Source of the DNA: Curtobacterium sp. ER1/6
GTDB taxonomy: Bacteria > Actinomycetota > Actinomycetes > Actinomycetales > Microbacteriaceae
Reading direction: 5' to 3'
Length of the DNA stretch: 64,000 nt
Assembly (NCBI RefSeq): GCF_001742745.1
Contig: NZ_MJAK01000007.1
Coordinates: 62,001 to 126,000 of the forward strand
Shown: one piece after another, positions 29,441-39,008 of the stretch
How the letters are laid out: the number at the start of each line of letters is the position of its first letter
How positions within the stretch are numbered: position 1 is the stretch's first letter
Made by a program: the position numbers and the translations under genes
Notes under the pieces: generated by a model
Told to the model about the DNA's origin: nothing
The model's input: the letters and a program-made list of their open reading frames with translations, nothing else
The model's database searches: none

Positions 29441-30277
29441 TCAGGCCTTCCGCATGTAGGCGCGGACCGTCAGCGGCGCGAACACGGCGACGACGACGGC
29501 CGCACCGAGCAGGCTGAGCCAGAGGTCCCCGCCGACCGTGCCGTGGTTGACGAGGTCGCGCACCGCGGTGATGAGGTGCGAGACCGGGTTGACCTCGGTG
29601 AACCAGCGCAGCCAGGCCGGCAGCGTGTCCGTCGGGACGAACGCGTTCGACAGGAAGGTCAGCGGGAAGAGCACCAGGTTGGCGATGCCCGAGACACTCG
29701 ACGCGGTGCGGGCGATGACGCCGAAGTAGGCGAAGACCCAGCTGATCGCCCAGGCGACCACGATGACGAGCAGTGCCGCGAGCAGGACCGCACCGAGGCC
29801 GCCGGCGGGACGCAGCCCCATGACGATCCCGACCACGAACGTGATCGTCGTCGCGATGGCGTACCGGACGGTGTCGGCGAGCAGGGCTCCGGCGAGCGGG
29901 GCGATGCGGGCGATGGGCAGCGACCGGAAGCGGTCGAACACGCCCTTGTCCATGTCCTCGCGGAGCTGGACGCCCGTGACGACCGACGACGTGATCGCCG
30001 TCTGGACGAGGATGCCGGGGATGATGACGGGCAGGTAGCTGCCGACGTCACCGGAGATCGCGCCACCGAAGATGTACGTGAACATCACGGTGAAGACGAT
30101 CGGCATCAGCGTGACGTCGAACAGCTGCTCGGGCGTGCGCCGGATCTTCACGAGCCCGCGGTAGGCCATCGTGAACGACTGCCGGACGGTCGCGGCGAGG
30201 CCGGTGCCGCCGATCCCCGGGCGGGGGGTCACGCGGGGCGACGACGTGGTGGTGGGTGTCGGGGCGAGGGTGGTCAT
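29441..30277 (-). CDS. ABC-2 type transporter permease (DrrB-like)
   Basis: This is the membrane subunit of a drug- or lipid-type ABC exporter. The 278-residue product has a soluble N-terminus and six hydrophobic segments, with MPIVFTVMFTYIFGGAI, the EDMDKGVFDRFRSLPIARIAPLAGALLADTVRYA block typical of ABC-2 permeases, and NPVSHLITAVRDLV. It starts at ATG 30277, overlapping the ATPase stop by four bases (ATGA). It converges with the BTAD regulator gene; no terminator is visible in the 42-bp gap. The substrate is unknown. Confidence 0.88.
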   Translation of the reverse strand: MTTLAPTPTTTSSPRVTPRPGIGGTGLAATVRQSFTMAYRGLVKIRRTPEQLFDVTLMPIVFTVMFTYIFGGAISGDVGSYLPVIIPGILVQTAITSSVVTGVQLREDMDKGVFDRFRSLPIARIAPLAGALLADTVRYAIATTITFVVGIVMGLRPAGGLGAVLLAALLVIVVAWAISWVFAYFGVIARTASSVSGIANLVLFPLTFLSNAFVPTDTLPAWLRWFTEVNPVSHLITAVRDLVNHGTVGGDLWLSLLGAAVVVAVFAPLTVRAYMRKA

Positions 30278-31275
30278 GCGAGGCTCCCTTCGAGCGCGCG
30301 CTCGGACTCGGTCTCGGCGTCCGCGGACGCCGGCGAGCCGGTGATGGTGAGGAAGACCTCGTCGAGCGTCGGCTTCTGGACGCTGATCTCGGCGAGGGAG
30401 ACGCCCGCGTCGCGGAACGACACGAGCAGGTCGGTGACGCGGTCGGGCGCGGTCATCGGGGCGGTGAGTCGCGCGCCCTCGGGGCTGACGACCGCGGGCG
30501 TGCCGAGCACCCGTTCGACGAGCGCGGCGGCGGTCGTCATCGCGATCGGGTCGGCGTCCGCGAGCCGCAGCTGCAACGAGGCCGTGCCGACCGACGACTT
30601 CAGTTCGTCGGCGGTGCCCTCGGCGACCACGCGGCCGCGGTCGATCACGGCGATGCGGTCGGCGAGCTGGTCGGCCTCGTCGAGGTACTGCGTGGTGAGC
30701 ACGACGGTGGAACCGGTCGCGACGAGCTCGCGGATCGTGTCCCACATCTGGGCGCGGGTCCGCGGGTCGAGGCCGGTCGTCGGCTCGTCGAGGAAGATGA
30801 GCGGCGGCTGCGCGATGAGGCTCGCGGCCAGGTCGAGCCGGCGGCGCATGCCCCCGGAGAACTTCTTCAACGGACGCGCCGCCGCCTCGGAGAGTCCGAA
30901 GCGCTCGAGCAGCTCGACCGCCTTGCGCTTCGCGTCGGTGCGGGAGAGCCCGAGCAGCCGCGCGAAGATGACGAGGTTCTCGGTCGCGCTCAGCGTCTCG
31001 TCGACGCTGGCGTACTGGCCGGTCACGCCGATCAGGGAGCGGACGGTCTGCGGGTCGCGCCGGACGTCGTGACCGAAGACGCGGGCCTCGCCGCCGTCGG
31101 GCACGAGCAGCGTGGCGAGCATCGAGATCGTGGTGGTCTTGCCGGCGCCGTTCGGGCCGAGCACGCCGTAGACGGTCCCGGCCTCGACCCGGAGGTCGAC
31201 GCCGTCCACGGCACGGTTCGACCCGAAGGTCTTCACGAGGCCGGTGGCCTCGACCGCGAGGGGTGTGGTGGTCAT
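30274..31275 (-). CDS. ABC transporter ATP-binding protein (DrrA-like)
   Basis: This ATPase energises the permease encoded just after it. The 333-residue product has Walker A GPNGAGKTT (~40-48), the Q-loop GVTGQYASVDE, signature FSGGMRRRLDLA and Walker B LIFLDEPTTGLD, followed by the long C-terminal domain ending in the DrrA-type motif KPTLDEVFLTITG. I start at ATG 31275 (GAAAGGACC upstream); an in-frame extension to 31350 has no family match. DrrAB systems export antibiotics or lipids; here no producer genes are adjacent, so a resistance or envelope role is possible. Confidence 0.92.
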   Translation of the reverse strand: MTTTPLAVEATGLVKTFGSNRAVDGVDLRVEAGTVYGVLGPNGAGKTTTISMLATLLVPDGGEARVFGHDVRRDPQTVRSLIGVTGQYASVDETLSATENLVIFARLLGLSRTDAKRKAVELLERFGLSEAAARPLKKFSGGMRRRLDLAASLIAQPPLIFLDEPTTGLDPRTRAQMWDTIRELVATGSTVVLTTQYLDEADQLADRIAVIDRGRVVAEGTADELKSSVGTASLQLRLADADPIAMTTAAALVERVLGTPAVVSPEGARLTAPMTAPDRVTDLLVSFRDAGVSLAEISVQKPTLDEVFLTITGSPASADAETESERALEGSLA

Positions 31276-31417
31276 CGGGAGGTCCTTTCGTCGATGTCGG
31301 TGTCGATGGTGCCGCCGGGCGCTCACGCGCCACTGACGCGGCACTGACACGCGCTGACACCGGCGGTCCGCCTCGGTCGGGGCGCGGGGTCGGCCGGGAG
31401 GCCCTGGTCGCCCCCGG

Positions 31418-31423
31418 TACGCT
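31418..31423 (+). promoter_or_regulatory. -10 box of truA
   Basis: TACGCT ends seven bases before GTG 31431. It belongs to the leaderless set. Confidence 0.5.
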
Positions 31424-31430
31424 CGCTCCC

Positions 31431-32372
31431 GTGGACGGGACGGACGCGACGGACGGATCGGGTGCTGCGGGCACGGACGGGGTGCGGCTGCGCCTCGACG
31501 TCGCGTACGACGGTGCGGCGTTCTCGGGCTGGGCCCGGCAGCCCGGGCTGCGGACCGTGCAGGGTGCGCTGGAGTCGGCCCTCGCGACCGTGTTCACCCG
31601 CTGGGGTGCGCCGCCGCTGCTCACGGTCGCGGGACGGACGGACGCGGGGGTGCACGCCACCGGGCAGGTCGCCCACCTCGACCTGACCGCCGAGCAGTGG
31701 GGCGCCCTGACCCGCCCGCGGCGGTCCTCGCCCGACGGGCCGCCGCGCACGTCGCTCGACGGTCTGGTCCGGAGGATCAACGGCATCGCGGCGCCGACGG
31801 GCGACGTCGTCGTGCGGCGGGCCTCGGTCGCGCCGGACGGGTTCGACGCTCGGTTCTCCCCGCTCTGGCGGCGCTACGAGTACCGGGTCGCGGACGCCGA
31901 CGCCCCGCGCGATCCCCGTCGTCGTGGGCACACGCTCTGGCACCCGACGCGTCTGGACCCGGCGGCGATGGAGCGCGGTGCGCTCCGGCTGCTCGGGCTG
32001 CACGACTTCGCGACCTTCTGCAAGCCGCGCGAGGGCGCCACGACCATCCGGACGCTGCAGGAGTTCCGCTGGGACCGCGAGCCGGACGGCGTGCTGGTGG
32101 CGCGCCTCCAGGCCGACGCCTTCTGCCACTCCATGGTGCGTGCGATGGTCGGCGCGACCATCGCCGTGGGGGAGGGCCGCTTCGGCCCGGACCGGCTCGA
32201 GGAACTCCGGGTCGCCGAACAGCGCACCAGCGCGTTCGCGGTCGCGCCGGCCCTCGGGCTCACGCTCACCGAGGTCGGCTACCCGGCGGACGACGAGCTC
32301 GCCGTGCGAGCGACGCAGACCCGTGCGCGCCGGTCGGACGACGAGCCGGGCGCCGGTACCGTCGGGGGATGA
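31431..32372 (+). CDS. truA: tRNA pseudouridine synthase A
   Basis: TruA converts uridines 38-40 of the tRNA anticodon arm to pseudouridine. The 313-residue product has RLDVAYDGAAFSGWARQPGLRTVQGALE, the catalytic-Asp motif AGRTDAGVHATGQVAH (~66-81) and the C-terminal HSMVRAMVGATIAVGEGR. It starts at GTG 31431, fitting the short -10-to-start distance. The first ~20 residues (DGTDATDGSGAAGTDG) are a low-complexity lead. Its stop overlaps the next gene by four bases. Usually adjacent to rplQ, it is displaced here by four genes. Confidence 0.95.
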   Translation: MDGTDATDGSGAAGTDGVRLRLDVAYDGAAFSGWARQPGLRTVQGALESALATVFTRWGAPPLLTVAGRTDAGVHATGQVAHLDLTAEQWGALTRPRRSSPDGPPRTSLDGLVRRINGIAAPTGDVVVRRASVAPDGFDARFSPLWRRYEYRVADADAPRDPRRRGHTLWHPTRLDPAAMERGALRLLGLHDFATFCKPREGATTIRTLQEFRWDREPDGVLVARLQADAFCHSMVRAMVGATIAVGEGRFGPDRLEELRVAEQRTSAFAVAPALGLTLTEVGYPADDELAVRATQTRARRSDDEPGAGTVGG

Positions 32373-33115
32373 GTTCCCGCAGGCCGCGTTCGGTCGTCTC
32401 CGTCGGCCCCGGGGTCGTCTTCGTCGAGGGACCGGTGTCGAACTGGGTCGTCCTCGCCGAGGAGGACGGCGTCGCGCTGATCGACGCCGGCTACCCGGCG
32501 GACACCGACCTCGTGCTCGACACCGTGCGGTGGGCGGGACACGACCTCGGGGACCTGCGACGTGTCTACGTCACGCACGGGCACGTCGACCACGTCGGCG
32601 GCCTCCCCGGGATCCTCGAGCGGTTCCCGCACGTCGAGGTCCTCGCCCACGCGGACGAGCTCGACAACGTCCGCGGGCCCGGGCGGCAGCAGGTCACGCC
32701 CGCGGAGATCGGCGGGCGGCTGGCGGCACCCCGGACGCTCCGGTGGCTCGCGCGGGCGATCGGCTCGGACGCGCTGCGACCGGTGACGGTGCCGACCGCG
32801 CGGGCGTTCACGGGCGCCGACTTCGCCGAGCGTGCCGTGACCCCGTTCCCCGCCGTCGGGCACACCGCCGGCTCCACCGCGTACCTGCTCCCCGCCGCGG
32901 GGGCGATCGTGACGGGCGACGCGGTCGTCACGCACCACGACACGCTGCCGCGGTCCTGGCAGCCCCGGCCGCGGATGATCACGCCGTTCTTCACGGCGGA
33001 CCAGGACGCGGCGCTCGCCTCGGCGCGGGCGTTGCCGTACCCGGAGGTCCTGCTGCCGGGGCACGGGCCCGCGGTGCACCGGGTCGGGAGCGAGTGGGTG
33101 CCGGTCGCCGGCTGA
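32369..33115 (+). CDS. metallo-beta-lactamase-fold hydrolase
   Basis: The 248-residue product has the HxHxDH signature THGHVDHVGG (~67-76), a third His in AVGHTAGSTAYL (~160), the metal-bridging Asp in TGDAVVTH, and the final His in LLPGHGPAV. All zinc or iron ligands of the superfamily are present. The substrate cannot be told from sequence; family members include glyoxalase II-like and lactonase-like enzymes. It is translationally coupled to truA (ATGA overlap), but this need not imply a shared role. Confidence 0.85.
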   Translation: MSSRRPRSVVSVGPGVVFVEGPVSNWVVLAEEDGVALIDAGYPADTDLVLDTVRWAGHDLGDLRRVYVTHGHVDHVGGLPGILERFPHVEVLAHADELDNVRGPGRQQVTPAEIGGRLAAPRTLRWLARAIGSDALRPVTVPTARAFTGADFAERAVTPFPAVGHTAGSTAYLLPAAGAIVTGDAVVTHHDTLPRSWQPRPRMITPFFTADQDAALASARALPYPEVLLPGHGPAVHRVGSEWVPVAG

Positions 33116-33159
33116 CCGTGCCCATGACGGGGGTGGACCGGATCGTTCACCTGCCGGAA

Positions 33160-33188
33160 ACCTGAGCGACCGATCAGGTGTCTAGCGT
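33160..33188 (+). promoter_or_regulatory. possible promoter and operator of the nuclease gene
   Basis: TAGCGT (33183-33188) resembles the -10 boxes of this genome. Just upstream is an inverted repeat ACCTGA/TCAGGT (33160-33165 with 33174-33179), where an operator or the -35 would sit. The leader would be about 27 nt. Confidence 0.35.
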
Positions 33189-33221
33189 GGTCCAGTCCCC
33201 CTCCTCCTGCCGAAGGTCAGC

Positions 33222-36200
33222 ATGCCCAACCTCCTGCGGCGCACCGTGCTGTGCGCCACGGTCGCTGCGACGCTCGTCGCCGCCCCACTCGTCTCCGTCT
33301 CCACCGCCCTCGCGAACCCCGCCGGTACCGGCCTCGTCATCAGCGAGGCGTACCTCAAGGGCGGCAGCGCGAACGCCTTCTACAAGGAGAAGTTCGTCGA
33401 GATCACGAACCCCACCGCGTCGCCGGTGTCGCTCGCCGGCTGGTCGCTCCAGTACCGCGCGGCGACCAGCACCGGGAACTTCTCGACGAGCGCGCTCGAG
33501 GGCACCGTGCCCGCGAACGGCACGTTCCTGGTGTCGATGACCGGCAACGGTGGCTCGACCGCGGTGGGCGCCGACCTGCCGACCGCGGACGACACCGCCT
33601 CGATCAACCCCTCGGGCACCACCGGGACCCTCGCGCTGTCGAACACCACGGCTGCGCTCGCGCTCCCCGCCGGCCCCGTCGCGACGGGCACGCCCGGTGT
33701 CGTGGACCTGCTCGGCTACGGTGCGTCGAACACGTACGAGGGTGCAGTCCGGTCCGTGACCGGCGCCAACAACGTGCCGAACGGCCTGACCCGGGCCGGG
33801 GCGACGGACACCGACGTCAACGGCACCGACTTCACGGTCACCGAGTCGTTGACCCCGACGAACGCCGCAGGCGAGACTGGCAGCACCACGCCGACCGACC
33901 CCGAGCCCACCGACCCCGGCACGCCGGCCGGTCCCGCCGAGGCCGTCACCATCGCGCAGCTGCAGGGCACCGGCACCGCCTCGCCGTACGTCGGCAAGCG
34001 GGTCGTCACCGACGGCGTCGTGACCGCGGTCTACGCCACGGGCGGCCTGAACGGCTACACGGTCCAGACCGCCGGCACCGGCGGTGCGGTCGACCTCGCC
34101 ACGCACACCGCGTCGGACGCCGTGTTCGTGTTCTCCGCCGCGACCGCGGGCAGCGTGGCCATCGGTGACGCCGTGCGCCTCACGGGCACGGTCGCCGAGT
34201 ACAACGGCCTCACCGAGCTCGAGGTCGGCTCGACCGCGGACGTCGAGAAGCTCCCCGCCGCGGGCGTCGTGCAGCCGGCCCCGGCGACGCTGACGCTGCC
34301 GCGCACGGACGCCCAGCGCGAGTCGCTCGAGAGCATGCTCGTCGCACCGCAGGGCGACTACACGGTCGCCGACAACTACACGACGAACCAGTACGGCGAG
34401 ATCGCGCTCGCCGCGGGCACGAAGCGCCTGATCCAGCCGACCGAGGTCGCCCGCCCGGGCAGCGCCGAGTACGCCGCGGTCGTCGCCGACAACGCCGCAC
34501 GCAAGGTCGTCCTCGACGACGGCGCGAGCACGAACTTCCTCAGCGCCGCGAACCAGTCGGTGCCGGTGTCCTGGCTCACCCAGGGCCCGGTCACCGTCGG
34601 TGCCGCCGCCACGTTCTCGGAGCCGGTCGTCCTCGACTACCGCAACGACGCGTGGAAGTTCCAGCCGACGACGCCGATCACCGGCGCGACCCCGGCGGCG
34701 GACCTGCCCGCATCGTTCTCGAATGTCCGCACCGCGACGCCGGAGAACGTCGGCGGGGACCTCAAGCTCGCCGGGTTCAACGTGCTGAACTACTTCCCGA
34801 CCACGGGCGACCAGCTCACCGGCTGCACGTACTACACCGACCGTGACGGCGACCCCGTGACCGTCCGCGGCGGCTGCGACGCCCGCGGTGCAGCGAACGC
34901 CGACGACCTCGCGCGCCAGCAGGTGAAGATCGTGAAGGCGATCAACGCCCTGGGCGCCGACGTCGTCTCGCTCGAGGAGATCGAGAACTCGAAGCGCTTC
35001 GGTCAGGACCGCGACGCCGCGGTGGCGACCCTGGTGGCCGCGCTGAACGCCGCGACCGGCCAGGACACCTGGGCCTACGTCCCCTCCCCGGCGAAGGTCC
35101 CGGCGAGCGAGGACGTCATCCGTCTCGCGCTCATCTACAAGAAGGACCGGGTCGCCCCGGTCGGCGAGTCGACCATCCTCGACGACCCGGCGTTCGTGAA
35201 CGCCCGGCAGCCCGTCGCCGACGCCTTCCGCCCGCTCGGCGGGACGGCCGCCGACGACTTCCTCGTGATCGCGAACCACTTCAAGTCGAAGGGGTCGGGC
35301 ACGGGCGAGAACGCCGACCAGGGCGACGGCCAGGGCGCCTCGAACGCCGACCGCGTCCGGCAGGCCCAGGCGCTCGCCGCCTTCTCGACCACCGAGCAGG
35401 AGAAGTACGGCACGGACCGCGTGTTCATGCTCGGCGACTTCAACGCCTACAGCGAGGAGGACCCGATGGTCGTCCTGCGTGACGCCGGCTACACGGACCT
35501 CGGTCCGGCGAAGGACTCGACGGAGTACTCGTACGTCTTCAGCGGCCTGAGCGGTTCGCTCGACCACGTGCTCGCGTCCCCGGCCGCACTCGCAGCCGTC
35601 ACGGGCGTGGACATCTGGAACATCAACTCGACCGAGTCGGTGGGCCTCGAGTACAGCCGCTACGACTACAACGTCACGGACCTGTACCGCGACGACGTGT
35701 ACCGCGCGAGCGACCACGACCCGATCCTGGTCGGATTCGACCTGGCAGCGGACGAGACCCCGACCCCGGGTGACGGCGAGACCCCGACCCCTGGCGACGG
35801 CGAGACGCCCGCTCCGGGCAACGGCAACGGCAACGGCACCGGCAGCGGCACCACCCCCGGCGCCGGCCAGACGCCCGTCGCTCCCGCCGGGTCCTCGCTG
35901 ACCGAGGCGAACCGTGGCAGCATCACCGCGCCGGCCTCGGCCCGTGCGGGCGAGACCATCACGGTCGGTGTCGGCTCGGCGCTCGCCGGGCAGCGGATCT
36001 CGGTGTGGCTGTACTCCGACGCGGTGCTCCTCGGCACCGAGGTGGTCGCCGCCGACGGCACCGTCCGCGTGACGATCCCGATCGGCACGACGACCGGGTC
36101 GCACCGCCTCGCCGTCACCGCCGCCGCCGACGGGTCGCTCGTCGGCTGGACCGACATCCGGATCGACCCGGCGACGGGCGAGCTGGCGTTCACCGGGGCC

Positions 36201-36296
36201 GAGCTCACCGGTGGCCTCGCCGCCGCGCTGCTCCTGCTCGCTGCCGGCACCGGACTGATCGTGACCCGTCGTCGTCGGGCGGCCCGCACCGCCTGA
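33222..36296 (+). CDS. secreted NucH/ExeM-type endonuclease with LAxTG-like wall anchor
   Basis: This is an extracellular nuclease of the ExeM/NucH kind. The 1024 residues contain a signal peptide cut after STALA (~30), a lamin-tail domain (~38-170; LVISEAYLKGGSANAF, FVEITN, LAGWSLQY), an OB-like domain (~245-340) and an endonuclease/exonuclease/phosphatase domain (~510-840). The last has GFNVLNYF, LEEIENSKRFG, NHFKSKG, GDFNAYSEEDPM, LDHVL and the catalytic SDHDP. A Pro/Gly/Glu repeat linker and an Ig-like domain follow. It ends with LAFTG (~988), a hydrophobic helix and RRRR, which looks like a sortase signal. It probably degrades environmental DNA or RNA for phosphate or nutrients, or frees the cell from DNA traps. 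Confidence 0.88.
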   Translation: MPNLLRRTVLCATVAATLVAAPLVSVSTALANPAGTGLVISEAYLKGGSANAFYKEKFVEITNPTASPVSLAGWSLQYRAATSTGNFSTSALEGTVPANGTFLVSMTGNGGSTAVGADLPTADDTASINPSGTTGTLALSNTTAALALPAGPVATGTPGVVDLLGYGASNTYEGAVRSVTGANNVPNGLTRAGATDTDVNGTDFTVTESLTPTNAAGETGSTTPTDPEPTDPGTPAGPAEAVTIAQLQGTGTASPYVGKRVVTDGVVTAVYATGGLNGYTVQTAGTGGAVDLATHTASDAVFVFSAATAGSVAIGDAVRLTGTVAEYNGLTELEVGSTADVEKLPAAGVVQPAPATLTLPRTDAQRESLESMLVAPQGDYTVADNYTTNQYGEIALAAGTKRLIQPTEVARPGSAEYAAVVADNAARKVVLDDGASTNFLSAANQSVPVSWLTQGPVTVGAAATFSEPVVLDYRNDAWKFQPTTPITGATPAADLPASFSNVRTATPENVGGDLKLAGFNVLNYFPTTGDQLTGCTYYTDRDGDPVTVRGGCDARGAANADDLARQQVKIVKAINALGADVVSLEEIENSKRFGQDRDAAVATLVAALNAATGQDTWAYVPSPAKVPASEDVIRLALIYKKDRVAPVGESTILDDPAFVNARQPVADAFRPLGGTAADDFLVIANHFKSKGSGTGENADQGDGQGASNADRVRQAQALAAFSTTEQEKYGTDRVFMLGDFNAYSEEDPMVVLRDAGYTDLGPAKDSTEYSYVFSGLSGSLDHVLASPAALAAVTGVDIWNINSTESVGLEYSRYDYNVTDLYRDDVYRASDHDPILVGFDLAADETPTPGDGETPTPGDGETPAPGNGNGNGTGSGTTPGAGQTPVAPAGSSLTEANRGSITAPASARAGETITVGVGSALAGQRISVWLYSDAVLLGTEVVAADGTVRVTIPIGTTTGSHRLAVTAAADGSLVGWTDIRIDPATGELAFTGAELTGGLAAALLLLAAGTGLIVTRRRRAARTA

Positions 36297-36314
36297 CGCG
36301 CTGAACGCACGTCG

Positions 36315-36358
36315 AACGCGACACCGCACCCGTCGATCGACGGGTGCGGTGTCGCGTT
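36315..36358 (+). terminator. terminator after the nuclease gene
   Basis: A perfect 22-bp inverted repeat (36315-36336 with 36337-36358) lies 18 bases after the stop. Actual pairing would leave a loop of about four bases. Confidence 0.85.
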
Positions 36359-36376
36359 CCCCGCGGTGACCACCGG

Positions 36377-36422
36377 ACGGACGGGAGGCGCGTGGCGGCC
36401 CGGCACCGTGCCTCCCGTCCGT
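36377..36422. repeat. dispersed GGACGGGAGGC repeat, inverted pair
   Basis: ACGGACGGGAGGC (36377-36389) recurs inverted at 36410-36422, spacer 20 bp. It lies between the nuclease terminator and the rplM promoter, the same placement as the copy at 24981-25026. Confidence 0.75.
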
Positions 36423-36434
36423 CGGTCAGGTGCG

Positions 36435-36464
36435 TTCGACAAGGCGAGCCGCGTCGGGTAGGCT
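36435..36464 (+). promoter_or_regulatory. promoter of rplM-rpsI
   Basis: TTCGAC (36435-36440) and TAGGCT (36459-36464) are 18 bases apart. They would give a leader of about 130 nt before rplM. Confidence 0.6.
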
Positions 36465-36602
36465 CTCACCTTGGTCTGTGCGCCCCGTGCGCCGGACAGT
36501 CAGATGAGCCCTCCACCGGGCAGTTCCACGAGCATCGCCCGCGGAACACCCACCGGAGCGGGATTCACGGACTCCTCACCTCGACACGAAAGCAGCACTC
36601 CT

Positions 36603-37049
36603 GTGACTCGTACGTTCTCCCCGAAGCCGGCAGACGTCCAGCACGACTGGATCGTCATCGACGCGACCGACGTCGTCCTCGGCCGTCTCGCCACCCACGC
36701 CGCGGCGCTCCTGCGCGGCAAGCACAAGGCCACCTTCGCCCAGCACATGGACATGGGTGACTACGTCATCATCATCAACGCGGACAAAGTCGCCCTCACC
36801 GGCTCCAAGCTCGCGAAGAAGGTCTACTACCGTCACTCGGGCTACCCGGGCGGCCTCACGGCGACCTCCTACCCGGAGATGCTCGAGAAGCACCCGACCC
36901 GCGCCGTCGAGAAGGCTATCCGCGGCATGCTGCCGAAGAACACGCTCGGCCGTGAGCAGCTCGGCAAGCTCAAGGTCTACGCCGGCCCGGAGCACCCGCA
37001 CGCCGCGCAGCAGCCCAAGGCGTACACCTTCGACCAGGTCGCACAGTAG
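36603..37049 (+). CDS. rplM: 50S ribosomal protein L13
   Basis: L13 is an early-assembly 50S protein. The 148-residue product contains [55 protein letters not shown] and [35 protein letters not shown], the entire conserved core. Start at GTG 36603, which gives the family length; the frame is open upstream into the leader, but that part is unlike L13. It is cotranscribed with rpsI, 36 bases downstream. Confidence 0.97.
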   Translation: MTRTFSPKPADVQHDWIVIDATDVVLGRLATHAAALLRGKHKATFAQHMDMGDYVIIINADKVALTGSKLAKKVYYRHSGYPGGLTATSYPEMLEKHPTRAVEKAIRGMLPKNTLGREQLGKLKVYAGPEHPHAAQQPKAYTFDQVAQ

Positions 37050-37085
37050 TTCCGGCCACGACGACTTCAAGGACTGATAAAACTC

Positions 37086-37571
37086 ATGGCTCAGATCGCT
37101 GACTCCCTCGACCAGACCCCGGAGAGCTTCACCACCGAGAGCGCGCCCGTCGCGTCCGAGGCCGCTCCCCGCCAGATCCTCAACGTCTCGGGCGGTGCCG
37201 TCGGGCGCCGCAAGGAGGCCATCGCGCGCGTCCGCCTCGTCCCCGGTGGCGGCTCCTTCACGGTGAACGGCCGCACGCTCGAGGACTACTTCCCGAACAA
37301 GCTGCACCAGCAGCTCATCAACGACCCGTTCAAGGTGCTCGAGCTCCTCGGCGCCTACGACGTCGTCGCCCGCATCACCGGCGGCGGCCCCTCGGGTCAG
37401 GCCGGTGCGCTCCGCCTCGCGATCGCGCGTGCGCTGAACGAGATCGACCGCGAGAACAACCGCGCCACCCTCAAGAAGGCCGGCTTCCTCACCCGTGACG
37501 CCCGCGTCATCGAGCGCAAGAAGGCCGGTCTCAAGAAGGCCCGCAAGGCGTCGCAGTTCTCGAAGCGCTAG
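37086..37571 (+). CDS. rpsI: 30S ribosomal protein S9
   Basis: S9 extends a C-terminal tail to P-site tRNA. The 161-residue product has a ~35-residue polar extension, then [33 protein letters not shown] and [25 protein letters not shown], ending in the critical basic tail [12 protein letters not shown]. The order rplM-rpsI-glmM is conserved in Actinobacteria. glmM follows after 22 bases. Confidence 0.98.
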   Translation: MAQIADSLDQTPESFTTESAPVASEAAPRQILNVSGGAVGRRKEAIARVRLVPGGGSFTVNGRTLEDYFPNKLHQQLINDPFKVLELLGAYDVVARITGGGPSGQAGALRLAIARALNEIDRENNRATLKKAGFLTRDARVIERKKAGLKKARKASQFSKR

Positions 37572-37593
37572 TCGCGCGACGAACCCGATCGCA

Positions 37594-38970
37594 ATGCCGC
37601 GTCTGTTCGGTACCGACGGTGTTCGTGGACTCGCCAACGGCGAGCTGACGGCCGCGCTGGCTCTGGGTCTCGCCCAGGCCAGCGCGGCCGTGCTCACGCA
37701 CGGACACCATGCGGACGCCCGCCGGGCGTCCGGTCGACCGCGCCCCCGTGCGGTCCTGGCGCGCGACCCGCGCGTCTCCGGCGAGTTCCTCGGTGCCGCG
37801 GTCGCGGCCGGGCTCGCCTCCGCCGGCGTCGACGTGCTCGACGCCGGGGTCATCCCCACCCCCGCCGCCGCGTACCTGGTGGCGGACATCGACGCCGACT
37901 TCGGCGTCATGATCTCCGCGTCGCACAACCCAGCGCCCGACAACGGCATCAAGTTCTTCGCGACGGGCGGCCGCAAGCTGCCCGACGAGGTCGAGGACCG
38001 CATCGAGGCGGCCATGCACGACCAGTCCGCGCCCACCCCCACGGGCGGCGAGGTCGGCCGGATCACCCGGTTCGCCGACGCCGAGGACCGCTACGTCGTG
38101 CACCTGCTCGGCACGCTGCCGCACCGGCTCGACGGTCTCCACGTCGTGCTCGACTGCGCGAACGGCGCGGCCGCCGGCGTCTCGCCCGAGGTGTTCGTGA
38201 ACGCGGGTGCCCGCGTGACCCTGATCGGCGCCGAGCCGGACGGCATGAACATCAACGACGGCGTGGGGTCGACACACATCGACAACCTCGCCCGGGCGGT
38301 GCTCGAGCACGGCGCCGACGTGGGCATCGCGCACGACGGCGACGCCGACCGGTGCCTCGCGGTGGACGCCGCGGGCAACGCGATCGACGGCGACCAGATC
38401 ATGGCGATCCTCGCGCTGTCGCTGCAGGAGCGCGGCCACCTGAAGGACGACACGCTGGTCGCGACGGTCATGTCGAACCTGGGCCTGAAGCGGGCCATGG
38501 CGGACGCGGGCATCACGGTGCTCGAGACCGGCGTCGGTGACCGCTACGTGCTCGAGAAGATGAACGAGGGCGGGTTCTCGCTCGGCGGCGAGCAGTCCGG
38601 CCACATCATCTTCAACGACTACGCGACCACCGGCGACGGGGTCCTGACCGGGCTGCACCTGGTGGCCGAGATGGCGCGCACCGGGAAGAGCCTGCAGGAG
38701 CTCGCGTCGTGCATGACCGTCTTCCCGCAGGTGCTCCTGAACGTCCGGGGCGTCGACCGCCACGGGCTCGAGGACCAGGGCGTGCAGGACGCGGTCGCCG
38801 CGGCCACGGCGGCGCTCGGCGACTCCGGCCGGGTGCTGCTGCGTCCGTCCGGCACCGAGCCGGTCGTCCGCGTCATGGTCGAGGCCGCCTCGCAGGAGGA
38901 CGCCGAGCGCGTCGCCGAGGAGCTCGCGGACGTCGTGCGTGACCGGCTGACGATCGACGAGGCCGCGTAG
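37594..38970 (+). CDS. glmM: phosphoglucosamine mutase
   Basis: GlmM converts glucosamine-6-phosphate to glucosamine-1-phosphate for UDP-GlcNAc and peptidoglycan. The 458-residue product starts [15 protein letters not shown] and has the phospho-serine motif [17 protein letters not shown] (~105-121), metal loop [11 protein letters not shown] (~249-259), the sugar loop [10 protein letters not shown] and the phosphate-binding [12 protein letters not shown]. It is slightly longer than usual because of an Arg/His/Ala-rich insert near residue 40 before AVLARDPR. It works upstream of GlmU; GlmS, encoded 1.8 kb downstream, makes its substrate. Confidence 0.96.
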   Translation: MPRLFGTDGVRGLANGELTAALALGLAQASAAVLTHGHHADARRASGRPRPRAVLARDPRVSGEFLGAAVAAGLASAGVDVLDAGVIPTPAAAYLVADIDADFGVMISASHNPAPDNGIKFFATGGRKLPDEVEDRIEAAMHDQSAPTPTGGEVGRITRFADAEDRYVVHLLGTLPHRLDGLHVVLDCANGAAAGVSPEVFVNAGARVTLIGAEPDGMNINDGVGSTHIDNLARAVLEHGADVGIAHDGDADRCLAVDAAGNAIDGDQIMAILALSLQERGHLKDDTLVATVMSNLGLKRAMADAGITVLETGVGDRYVLEKMNEGGFSLGGEQSGHIIFNDYATTGDGVLTGLHLVAEMARTGKSLQELASCMTVFPQVLLNVRGVDRHGLEDQGVQDAVAAATAALGDSGRVLLRPSGTEPVVRVMVEAASQEDAERVAEELADVVRDRLTIDEAA

Positions 38971-39008
38971 GCCGTTCGCCACGCGGGCGCTGCCCGCTGT
39001 CGAACCAC

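Noticed and set aside
29441-31786. 781-codon frame joining the ABC permease to sequence upstream
   Set aside because: The upstream part is antisense to nothing real but out of frame with the ABC ATPase, which is the true overlapping gene; the permease starts at 30277.
33174-36329. 1051-codon minus-strand frame opposite the nuclease
   Set aside because: Antisense shadow; no motif, and the plus-strand gene has all nuclease signatures.
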